In this document: positions 1 to 9,674 of the stretch, piece after piece
How the letters are laid out: each line of letters opens with the position of its first letter
How positions within the stretch are numbered: the stretch's first letter is position 1
Assembly (NCBI GenBank): GCA_014706385.1
Contig: JACGZH010000009.1
Coordinates: 868,001-932,000, forward strand
Length of the DNA stretch: 64,000 nt
Reading direction: 5' to 3'
Origin: Phaffia rhodozyma
Taxonomy: Eukaryota; Basidiomycota; Tremellomycetes; Cystofilobasidiales; Mrakiaceae
Notes under the pieces: model-generated
What the model saw: the letters and a program-made list of their open reading frames with translations, nothing else
Told to the model about the DNA's origin: nothing
Databases searched by the model: none
Program-made: the position numbers and the translations under genes

Positions 1-1712
1 CAGACGACTCTGCTACCTTCCAACCGGAGCCCACTAGCTTCACCCTCATGGCCTTCCTTCTCTTCTGAGCCGTTATCCTCTCCTATTGTTCCCCAGACTC
101 GGTAGAGACCTTCCCATCCTTGACCTTCGGCTCCTCGTAGTCCTTCGTAGCCTGCAAACCGGTTGGCCGTCCATTCGATGGTATTTCCAGATGGATCGAC
201 GTGGATCAACATGTTGGGTGATAAAATAAGAACACCAGGGATTGAAGGTGGGCAGGCGAAGAGCGCGCTGCACGATGAAGGGAGGTTTGGTATCATCGCA
301 ATAGATGTGGAGGATGAGGAAGTTGAGGAGAGCGAAAGAGAATGCATAGAAAGTGTCGTCGTTGGCTTGTCCTGAAGAAGTCGACTATACGAAATATTAG
401 GAGGGAAACAACCAGTAATTGTTAGATCGTTCACTGTCTTGTCAGAATGATTTCCATCGATTCAAACTTACTTTGACCAACTCGGAAGAATCTCGTACAA
501 CACGGCTAAAGTGGGTGAATGGAAACCGGGCAAGAAGACGATGTCCTTGACGTGTCGGATCTGAGGATCTAGCTCCATAAATTCCATCACATAACTTGGC
601 AAGTATGGGATCTCTCTTCGATTCTTTCCTCCTTCGATCTCAAATCCGAGGTCTTCATCGTGCAACATGCCACCCATAATGGGAAGCACGGCTAGCGCAT
701 CGCCAGGAAGTAGAAGTACAGCACATCGTGAGTCAGGATCCGTTCGAAGAAGAGGGTTGTGTTCTGTATCTGGATCGGCACCCGACTGATAGGAACTCGG
801 CAGGTCAGTCGTTGATATCAGATTAATCTGTCTGAAATGGCCTAGAATGCAGGCAATCTCTACTGACCACTTGTGGTGTTCGTTCATATGTATGCAAAGA
901 GACGGTGGAGAATGAATAGGTGGCGTCCGACCATTCTAGAATCGCCATCTGTGTTATTCCGAGGAAGGAATGATTAGTCCAAGAGTAACGAGATCAGGAA
1001 GGATAGAAACCGATGTTTCATGGCCTAGAAACTCCTGGCAGGTCAACGAGAGATATATAAAAACGAACCTTGGCCTCTGCAAAACTGAGAACCAATCTGC
1101 TTAGCCCATCCTCCTTTGTTGAGAGTGTTTGGAGCGCGCCGAGCCCGGTAACATGACCGTAAGCAGTATGAGAAGCTACATGTCGCAGACGGAGCGTTGT
1201 TCGTGGCTATCACATTTAGGAAAGGAGAGAATAGATAAATGTAGAGATGTATGAAGAGAGAAAGAAACTGATTAGCGCCAGTATTCGCAAAGATGGAAGA
1301 TGTCTTGCGAAACTATATCGGATGAACTTTTTCTCTTGTATGAAGGAAAGAAATAGACATGGATATCATGATACAAAATGAAGCCAGTAGAGCATTCTTT
1401 CACAACGTAGAAGCCCGAACATGAACTTACCTGAGTGTTCGACCCATTAACAGACGTACTGGCCTGAACGCCTCCGCCAAGCTCAGAGTCAACTTGTTCT
1501 TCTCTAACCTCAAACAGGTTGATTCTACGCCCTCTAGCCAGAATTAAATTGGTAATGACTCTGCCTGGAATAACTGCTGGAGAGTAAGAGTATACCGTTC
1601 TGGGAGGCGTCGGCAGTGGATGATTGACGGAGTGGGTGAAGGGAAGAAAGAGAGCGTGCGAGATCCCGGATGGAGGGATCAGACTTGAGACAAGAGCCAA
1701 AGGTGGGCTCAT
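1..1712 (-). CDS. CFT1: Cleavage and polyadenylation factor subunit CFT1/CPSF160, N-terminal part (truncated by window edge)
   Basis: This is the large WD/beta-propeller scaffold of the mRNA 3'-end cleavage and polyadenylation complex, acting in the nucleus. Spliced minus-strand exons are 1431-1712 (ATG at 1712), 1069-1206, 868-948, 472-785 and 384 down to the window edge. All junction phases agree. Diagnostic stretches are ILARGRRINLFEV (strand near the N-terminus), MAILEWSDATYSFSTVS, RCAVLLLPGDALAVLPI and HVKDIVFLPGFHSPTLAVLYE, which is the block shared by CPSF160/Cft1 N-terminal propellers. It is followed by GVLILSPNMLIHVDPSGN. Only about 400 of the expected 1,300-1,500 residues are present, and the gene continues to the left. 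The intron at 1068 uses a GTTCGT donor. It is divergent from the cytochrome b5 gene, with about 320 bp between the start codons. DDB1-like paralogues were considered, but the ELDPQIRHVKDIVFL block favours CFT1. Confidence 0.88.
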
Positions 1713-2035
1713 CTTCTTCTTTTATGTGGAAACTATTCGATTTCTTCTTTTCTCTTCTTTTGGACTTCTCCTTCTTTCGTATACTAGATAGAAAGGACAG
1801 AGTTCAACAGGTGATGTCAATGGAGATTGATGGATGGATGCCGTTGGCTCATTTGGATGTGAGCCGCTAGAATGGCTGACCGCTAACAGAGAAGACTATG
1901 TAACGCTATCTAAGGCAATCAAATTTCAATCAAACAACCCTGGATCATCCCCCAATCAACGGTCGCCCCATTCGCCCAACTCTTTCCACCACCCAACTTT
2001 CTAGATACTGTTTCATCTCAATCACTTTGTCGATA
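1713..2035. promoter_or_regulatory. Divergent intergenic region CFT1 / cytochrome b5
   Basis: These 323 bp separate the start codons of CFT1 (minus) and cytochrome b5 (plus), so they must hold both promoters and 5' leaders. The left half is rich in T and C on the plus strand. The last 120 bp before the b5 ATG are CA-rich and pyrimidine-rich, as in a fungal 5' leader. I see no clear TATA box. Confidence 0.5.
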
Positions 2036-3126
2036 ATGTCCACGAACCCTGATGAGTCCGTCCCGGCCGTTAAGTCGGAGCCAGCCCCGGCAGAGTCGTC
2101 CGATTCTGGAAAGATTACCCAGGAGCAGCTTGAGGCTCACTCGGATCCCAAGGATATCTGGATGGTCATCAGCGGCAAAGGTAGGTGGTTCGATTCTTCT
2201 CTTTCCTTCCCGCAAGCTTGTCCTTCCTCTTTTTCTACTTTCGCATTGTTTTTCTTCTGTCTTTTCTCTCTGTTTTGAATATGTATCGACCGATATCGTT
2301 GGCTTACTGATAAAATTGTGAAAAATAAGGCTGATCGTGATTTTTGTACTTTTGTTTGCTTCATCGGTTGCTGTTGTTCGGAATCGTTTGTGACACGTCA
2401 ACCATAGTTTACGATGTGACAAGTTTCCTCGACGAGCACCCTGGAGGTATGTTTTTTTTTCCTTCTCTTCAGTTGGATCAACCTCTCCTACAGATGTATT
2501 GAGATTTGATGATTTCTTGTGTTTCCATGATGATTGTCGTTGTTTAACCAGGTGATGAGGTTGTCATCAGTGAAGCTGGTATGTCCACTTCTTGCTTATA
2601 CCCTACCCATGTTTTCATGGTCAAGATCGAGATCAAAAGGTTATAAGGTCGTTCCTAAATCATTTCACTCACACACTGGTTTGAATCAAACAGGTAAGGA
2701 TGCGACTGAGCCTTTTGAGGATGTGGGACATTCCGAGGAGGCAAGAAAGTTGTTGAAAGATATGTATGTTGGAGATTTCGATGGAGTGGTGAGCATCTCT
2801 TTTCTCCTCTCGATACCGATTTTGTCTTTTCTTAAACTCACGATTTCACTGATCTCGTGTACGTGTGAACTATAGGTGAACAAGAAGGTTCAAAAGAAGT
2901 CGATACCCGGAACCAAGCCTGTTTCCCCTTCGCGACAGGGCGCGTGAGTGTTCTTTCCTAATTTTCCTTGTCTGTTCTAGTCATCTGTCCTAGATGTTGA
3001 GACTGATATTCTGCTCGGAACTCTCTTTACCTCATTCCACCTCTTTGAAAAAGCTCGCTTGCGTACTTCCTTCCGCTCGCTGTCTTTGTTGGTTATCTCG
3101 CTTGGCGTTTCACTCTTGCCCAGTAG
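2036..3126 (+). CDS. Cytochrome b5, tail-anchored
   Basis: A small haem protein that passes electrons to ER desaturases, P450s and sterol enzymes. Exons are 2036-2180, 2408-2446, 2552-2578, 2694-2788, 2876-2943 and 3054-3126, giving 148 residues in one frame. The haem-binding core is complete: VYDVTSFLDEHPGGDEVV carries the first axial His in the HPGG motif (interrupted by an intron after the first G), and FEDVGHSEEA carries the second axial His. The last exon encodes a hydrophobic helix (LAYFLPLAVFVGYLAW) ending RFTLAQ, a typical C-terminal ER tail anchor. A Ser/Ala/Pro-rich leader of about 25 residues precedes the domain. The start was chosen at ATG 2036; an in-frame TTG just upstream is not a plausible fungal start. 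Length fits microsomal cytochrome b5 (120-150 residues). Confidence 0.93.
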
Positions 3127-4479
3127 ACAACTCTCGTTTCGTATACCACATCTTATTTCTCGAATGACGTCCAGTTTGATCTTTGTTTATCTTTTCCTCC
3201 TCAAAATTGAATATAGAGAAGAGTATTTTGTCGAGTTGTTACGTTGTCAAAACATATAAACAAGGAAGAGATGTCTGTTGTAGTCCCGTTTTCTTTCCTC
3301 TCTTTTTTTTCCTTTACTTGAGGAAAACTGCAAGGTCTGTCGTTTGGTGATCAAGGCAATCATTGATTTGGATCCGAGGGGTATACGCATCACGTGTAAG
3401 AGTAAGAAAATAAAATAAAACAGAATGTTTGAGACAGGAATACATTCATATATGCCAAGCCCACCGCCAACGTCTGACAAGACCTAAGATTCGGGTAACC
3501 GTGCCACCAGTCAAAAAGAGAGCACATAAAACGACGGTCAGCGATCGTTACAACTTTTACTTTCATAAATGTTTGGTGTTAGCAAACGTTGAAGCAAAAT
3601 GGAGAATGGAATGATAGAGGTATTTGTAGTTCAGGTTGACATAAAAAAGTGTATCCGCAAAATCCGAAGGATTTGGAAAGGTAAAGCGAGTCAAGAGCAT
3701 CATGACCAATGGAAAGGGGAAGAAAGAAGCACACCAGAGCCAGGCAGAAGGAAACATGGAAAGAACAAGACACTTACGTCCGATTGAGTATGCTGAGAAG
3801 GCGAAGCGAATGTGGGCGAGGGAAGGAGAAAGACAAGAACGCTCAAAATTTATACGCACGACCCTCTTCCGTTGGGGCTGTTAGGGTTAATTCATGACGC
3901 GTCACGTCGCGATCATTCGCGTCGTCGGACTTTTTGGACACGCGCGCGCGTTGTGAGGAGGAAAAACCTTCCACGTTCGTCGCTGTTCCTCTCTTGGGTA
4001 GTGAGTAGACCAGATTCTCACTCAAATACTCTATAGCTCACCTTCTCTAGGATTATCCGCATCGTCCGGATAGGAAGGACCAAAAACGAACGTTCTCTCG
4101 ACCACCACATCCTGTAGCAGGAGAGAGAGGTCTCCTAAACAACAACAACAGACAGACTGCTTGTTCCTTCAGGAACGAAAGTTATAAAGATCGGCTGAAA
4201 GATAAACTCGCTATCTCTTCATCTGTCCAAAGGTCCGTTCCTTTGAGCCTACACACACACAGCATACAGAACACACTCACTCGTCATCGAACGTTTCTCC
4301 ATTCTTCACCAGATCTCGTCGGTCCTTAGTTCTCCTATATCAACACACCGGCCTCGTCCTCATCTTCTTCTCTCTTCTCTTTTCTTCGCTTCCTTTCTCC
4401 GTCAAACATAGAACAATCACCAGCAATCACAGCAATATTCGATTATAAGACACCATAAACATCCTTCTGAATCAGCAAG
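3127..4479. other. Intergenic region with a possible small minus-strand transcript and the long 5' leader of the GT4 gene
   Basis: From 3127 to about 3430 lies the cytochrome b5 3' region. Positions 3430-3860 may contain a small spliced minus-strand transcript (separate entry). Positions 3890-3960 are GC-rich, with an MluI box (ACGCGT, 3898-3903) and a CGCGCGCG run. From about 4150 to 4479 the sequence becomes CA-rich and CT-rich, as in the leader of the gene starting at 4480. It includes a short CACACACACA run near 4250. Confidence 0.4.
3430..3860 (-). other. Possible small spliced transcript, protein unidentified
   Basis: Read on the minus strand, there is a TATAAATT element near 3850, a pyrimidine-rich stretch, then a GTAAGT donor (about 3778). 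No AG follows until after a perfect TGCTAAC branch site near 3570, where a GAAAG acceptor lies at about 3562. This TATA, donor, branch and acceptor order is what a real intron looks like. The presumed second exon contains a hydrophobic reading frame (LTVVLCALFLTGGTVTRIL) ending near 3440, and another frame that stays open longer. I could not find a start codon in exon 1 or recognise a family. It may be a small membrane protein or a non-coding RNA. Confidence 0.25.
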
Positions 4480-7435
4480 ATGGACCCATCCAGGTCCTCC
4501 GCGTCCTCCTCCTCCTCCTCCTCCTCCTCCTCCTCTTCGCCTCGTCGAACGTTCGCGGCGGTCGAGACCGATCCGTTGTTTGACAGATTACCGATGCTCG
4601 AGGCAGGAGATTTGGACGACAAAGTGCCAATAGAGATTGAGAAGGCAGAACCGATATTGGACCACAAAGTTCCTTTAGAAGAAAAGGGAACCGGGGGGAC
4701 TGCAAAGCTCAGAATCGTTATCGTCACCGGTTTGTCTATTCTATACAGGTCTATCGCTGGTCTCGACGGATTACCGTTCTTTCCGTTCATTTCTGGCTCT
4801 AAATCTTCTTCTCCCTGTCTTTTCCATGAACCTCTACACACCCGCATATAACAGAGAACTTTTTGCCCAAAGTAGACGGCGTCACCCGAACGTTGGCCAG
4901 GCTCCTCGAACATCTTCACAAGGAAGGCCACGAAGCGCTGTTGTGTGGACCAGAATCAGGAATGGTATGCTCTCCTCGCGCATCCAAGTGTAGCTTATCA
5001 AGAGGAGGACCTGACTGTTTTCCGTTATATCACCTGGGTGATACCGGAAAATTCCTTGCCAGTCGCATTATGCTTCCCACCCGTTAGTTGGCACATTGGG
5101 AATCCCACTCGTATTGTATCCTGGCCTCAGGTTAAATTTCCTTCGGCCTAAGCTGATGCATGCTATCGAAGATTTCGTTCGTCCTTCCTTGTTTACTCTA
5201 CTCATGACCGATACTCCGGTCGATAATCTCTAAACCCGGATTCTCATCTAAACACCGTCTTGCTATCCATCTTATGGTATATCGATTGATCATAGAAACC
5301 GGATGTCATCCATATGGTGGTATGCCCGAACCTTCATTTGCCAGATCGTCCTCTCAGTCTTACTGACTATCTTTCCTCGATTATCCCTTGGTAATCTCAT
5401 TATTCGATATCTATAGGATCCAGTAAGCTGCATATCTCGCTTGCCCATTCTACTCTTCTATCTCATCAGTGCTAAACGTTGGAATCCTTTTTCTTATCTG
5501 TTCGATTGCTCCCAAGATTTGGCTAGGTGGCCAAACACTCATTGGACTCGAATTAGGTTGGGCAGGCGAACAGTGGGTTGGTCCAAACGGACCAGGCGTA
5601 GGTGGTGGAGTAAGCGGTGCTGTAGTAGCGAGTTATCATACCAATCTTGCAACGTACGCAACATTGTTTGGTTTGCCGTGGTTAGAACCGATCATCTGGG
5701 TTTGGCAGCGATGGCTCTATCAAAAGCAAGTCCTTCTTCTTTTTAGCATTCTAACTTTGGAAGCTGACAGTGGCTTCTTCTGTTTGTCCTCGTGTAATCA
5801 GGTGCAAACTTTACTTGTGTCCGTCACCTTCGACCATGTCGATGTTGAAGGGTCATTCTCTTCCTGACTCGAGACTCTGGTCTAGAGGCGTTGACCTGAC
5901 GCATTTCAATCCGAACCGACGAAGCACGAAATTGAGAAAAGAGTGGGGGGTCGGAAGCACAGAGGATGTTTCTGCAAAAGCGATCGGATCGGTTTGGGTT
6001 GGGAAGGAGAACGAGGAGGATTGCAAGAACGAGAAACTGGCGTTGCTATACGTGGGAAGAATGTTCGTCGTATTTGCCATCCTCCACTTGACTTTCAGAG
6101 CAGCCAACCGACTAATCATGTACATCATTTTCTTTATGATTTCCAGCTCGTGGGAAAAGAATCTTCTCCTTTTGCTTTCAGCCTACGCTTACCTTCCTAT
6201 TCCACCAAAACTGGTCTTCACAGGCGATGGCCCTGCTCGAATTGACCTCGAAACATTTTGTACATCCCGTGGCATCGACGCCGTCTTCCTCGGTCACCGG
6301 ACAGGAAGCGAGCTGGCAGAGATTTACGCATCGGCCGATGTGTTTGCTTTCCCCAGTTTCACGGAGACTTTCGGTTCGTTCATTCTTTCCGGGGTTTCTC
6401 CCTTATCTCTTAGTTGTTTTCGACCTTGGTATTGAACATCAACACTTTCAACGCACTCAGGTCAAGTGGTGTTGGAAGCACTTGCTTCCGGTCTACCTGT
6501 CGTCGGTCTTGATGCCGAGGGAACACGCGATCTAGTTCAACCTGATCTGACCGGTCTTCTCCTCCGACTTCCTTTCGGCACGAAAGATTGGGCCGATGCA
6601 CTGAAGACTGAGAGCGCAGATTCCTTCAAAGAAGCGGCTAGAGAGTACGGAGGATTGTTGGCCGCGATGATTGAAAACCGTGAAAAGAGATTGGAGATGG
6701 GCAGATTGGCCAGTGAGGGAACGACGGGCAGAACATGGCATGACGTAAGCCAACATTCTCATCCATTCCTCTCATTCCACTTTTCAGATCCTTCCTTCAA
6801 CGCTTTGTCCACAACTCTAATCGGGCTTAAATGTCGTTTGGTTGAGCGATCCAGGCTATGGAGATGTGTGTATCTGGCTATCGAGAAGCCATCACGCTCG
6901 CCCAGAATGAGAAAGTCGCCCTTTCTGCGAAGTCGCCAGGGCTAACCACAGGCCGGCCAAGGATGCGCGCTCGGATGGGTCAGATGGTAGGCACTTTCAA
7001 GACCCGAAGAAATCGTTCCGGATTGAAATGGAGGACAACTCGATTAGGACAGGCCGTCGGCGGCCAACAGGCTGGAGGTAGCGGAAGAGACGAGTACGAT
7101 GATGAGGAAGGTAAAGAAGGAGAAAGCGTCTGGAGGTTGAGTGAGTCTTGACATTGCCTTTTTCAGCAATCTGAAAAGAAGTTGATCGTTCTAAACACGT
7201 CTGAACTCATGGTATTTGTAGAGACGTTGATGAAGGGTATCATCACCTTTTGTGAGTTAGTCTTACACCATCTCCTACCTCTCTAATTATGCTAACGTCT
7301 CTCTTCCCGGTCAACTCGACGTCCTCGACGCATTTTTGTGTAGCTCTGTTGTGTATCTTCTGTATTCACTTGGCTCCTCCAATACCTATATCTGGTCCTA
7401 CTACTATCGCCGAAACCCCAAACATGACCCGATAA
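4480..7435 (+). CDS. Family 4 glycosyltransferase (SQD2 / GDP-mannose-dependent mannosyltransferase-like), C-terminal membrane segment
   Basis: A GT-B fold, GT4-family glycosyltransferase of about 630 residues that should transfer a sugar from a nucleotide donor to a lipid or glycan; donor and acceptor cannot be read from sequence. Twelve exons: 4480-4729, 4855-4964, 5063-5176, 5296-5319, 5417-5422, 5517-5725, 5802-6062, 6147-6373, 6461-6744, 6855-7140, 7222-7251, 7344-7435. The N-terminal domain has RIVIVTENFLPKVDGVTRT, LYPGLRLNFLRPKLMHAI and DVIHMVDP...SYHTNLATYATLFG, all typical of SQD2-like enzymes. The C-terminal domain has LYVGRISWEKN, FTGDGPAR and the EX7E motif spanning FTETFGQVVLEALASGLPVV. 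There is a poly-Ser start (about residues 5-20), a Gly-rich insert before SYHTN and a C-terminal hydrophobic helix (TLMKGIITFSLLCIFCIHL). One exon is only 6 nt and one intron is GC-AG. Confidence 0.85.
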
Positions 7436-8269
7436 ACGAACTTCACGAGAGTTTCTCATAGTTCCTGTCTTCTTTACCTCTATAATACACATATGTCATA
7501 CTATCTATTTTCGTTTGTATAACTTTGCTACCCACTTTTTCTATAATACTCTGTTCCTTCTTAGACTTTCATCGGTCATATCTCATATTTGGGCTTCTGT
7601 ATAGATTTTCTTCTTTCTTTCTCTATCCTCCGATGGAATGGTCGCCGGGTGATCCGTTTCGTTCAACATTTAGTGTACACTTTCTCATTTTCTTCTCGTT
7701 CACATTCATATATACCTCTCCTTCTTGTAACACATCTGATGAGCTTTCACGACTTCTAATTTGGGGTACGAGTTGTATGCAAATCTAGTCTTGGGAGGTG
7801 ACCGGTGTCATTCTTACGATTGTGCGTTCGTCCACAAGTGCATTCTTATTTCCATATGGATGACAGAAAGGAAAGGATGAACGACGCGTATGCTCCGGAA
7901 GACCGAGCATGCTGCCGAGGCTCTGCCCGGTTCGCGATGACGGATATGATTTGTTATTCCGAGTGAGCAAGTTCCCTCTTGTTCACTTGCTCAAAAATAT
8001 GGTACGCAAGCAAACCTTTTCGTTTTGGTTTGTTTTGTTCTGTTTGATATCCTTTCACCGCTGGGAGCTCTTTGTTCTGAACATAACTCAAGATGTTCTC
8101 TCTCTGTGCGCGTTTCTTTCTGTCGGGACATAATACAATCATGGTAATTCTAAATGTTTGCTGGGTTATCCTTCAATCCATTAAGATTTTGCCGAGATTT
8201 TGCGCCCAGCGCGTATGCTATCCGTCTACCTATTCAACCTTTGTCCTTCTGAAGTCTAATCGTTTCAAC
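7436..8269. other. Convergent 3' region between GT4 gene and MGST3
   Basis: Two genes converge here, so this should hold both 3' UTRs and terminators. The sequence is T-rich with short open frames that show no family motif. I see no supported gene in it. Confidence 0.5.
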
Positions 8270-9209
8270 TTAAAGAGTGGGGAGGATAAGTTTTGCACTA
8301 TTGTACGTGGCAAGCACGAGTGTTCCGATTGCGCCGAGAATGTGCAATTCTGTGATCGGGCAACAACAATAATGCAGATCAGATACATTCAGGTCACCGA
8401 CAGAAGGTATAAAAGAGAAGAAGTAAAGACGAAAACAGAGACACCTGAAAAAGAGAAAACTCACGTCCACCGTAATGATAACGAGCCATAGGGTTACCAG
8501 TGACATATCCATAGGTAAACAAGATCCGACCGATTACCCAGCATGCACCAAGGGCAGCTGAGATCTTAGGGAAGAAGAGTCCATTGAAGAGGATGCCAAA
8601 AAGCATATGGGGAAGAATCTAAGTATAGCCCATAGGCGTAATAGCAGAGGTACCCAAGATCAGAATGTAAAACCAAAGATTGAATGCAGCAAGAGTCAAC
8701 CGTTTACAGACAGATCAATCCGACGAGCGGAAAAGAAAGGGCGTAAATGGAAGAAGAGAAGGAAGAGATTAGACAGAAGGAGTAGCAACGAACCTCCAGG
8801 GTGTTTCCATGCGCTCGCTGAGCACAGTTGAATTTGACAGCGTCCGGGTTTGCATCCATCTGGGCTTTCTCGGCCATAAACTGGGGATAAACGACCTTGG
8901 CCAACTTCCTGTACTTGCTCACTTGCAAGACCTGGTACACGTGGAGATAGACTGTCCTTTCGAATGAACAAGTTGTGGTGATAAGTTAAAGAAACACCTT
9001 CTCCTTTTGTACTACTATCTGCCACTGTATGGAGAGAGAGAAAAACATGAGGGAGGAAGGGATCATACAAGTTGAGGTGGCAGCCAAAGCGACGAAGCCA
9101 TAGTCTTGAGGAAGGAGCGAGCTGTACATTCGAATAAATTCAGCCCTTATACGTCAAGAACAGAGATCAAAAGAACTAGTTCGACCACTTACAGAGCAGC
9201 AGTGGTCAT
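8270..9209 (-). CDS. Microsomal glutathione S-transferase 3 (MAPEG family)
   Basis: An integral membrane MAPEG enzyme that conjugates glutathione and reduces lipid hydroperoxides, in the ER or outer mitochondrial membrane. Exons (minus): 9193-9209, 9069-9121, 8794-8951, 8465-8618, 8270-8349, giving 153 residues, the usual length for MGST3. It begins MTTAALSLLPQDYGFVALAAT (first helix). The MAPEG signature is present as FNCAQRAHGNTLE (R..H..N..E pattern). A second transmembrane block follows (HMLFGILFNGLFFPKISAALG), then WVIGRILFTYGYVTGNPMARY and a last helix ending SAKLILPTL. The second intron base set includes a GTTCGT donor at 8793. A TATA element lies about 95 bp upstream of the ATG. Confidence 0.93.
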
Positions 9210-9674
9210 CTTTAAACAGAGGGGTATATAGGTAAGGAGAGGGAACGAAGGATGAGCAGATGGGTCGATAAGAACGCCAGTGGATCAAAATGAAAACACG
9301 CGTTTATATAGGTCTCCTCGCCGGCCATCAGGATCATCATCTGGCCTATCTCGTCATTAGATACCAATATATGACCAATCTGACTACCCGGTCCGGCCAT
9401 CAAGCATCTTCTTGGACATAGACGTTTGAAAAAGACGTTGCTAGAAAAATCTTAATACACGCCAGGCTTATGTTTATAACGATGAAATGATTCTTTGTTA
9501 CGGTTGCTTCTTATTGGGAGTTCTCAAAGAAGAAAAAAAGGGAAAGAAGAAATCAGGTTGTAAAGTTTAGTGAACAAACTACATTATACATCACAATATG
9601 TATACAACATTTGTACAATGCGTTTTCACGAAAAGAAATCAATAGCTATATACACGCTCGATTCGTTCCCGTTC
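9210..9674. other. Intergenic region upstream of MGST3 and downstream of beta-glucosidase
   Basis: Both flanking genes are on the minus strand. The part near 9210-9400 is the MGST3 promoter; the part near 9450-9674 is the beta-glucosidase 3' UTR, which is A-rich. No gene is supported. Confidence 0.5.
9303..9310 (-). promoter_or_regulatory. TATA box of the MGST3 gene
   Basis: On the minus strand this reads TATATAAA, about 94 bp upstream of the MGST3 start codon, a normal fungal spacing. A second TATA-like run near 9225-9230 is too close to the ATG to serve. Confidence 0.5.
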
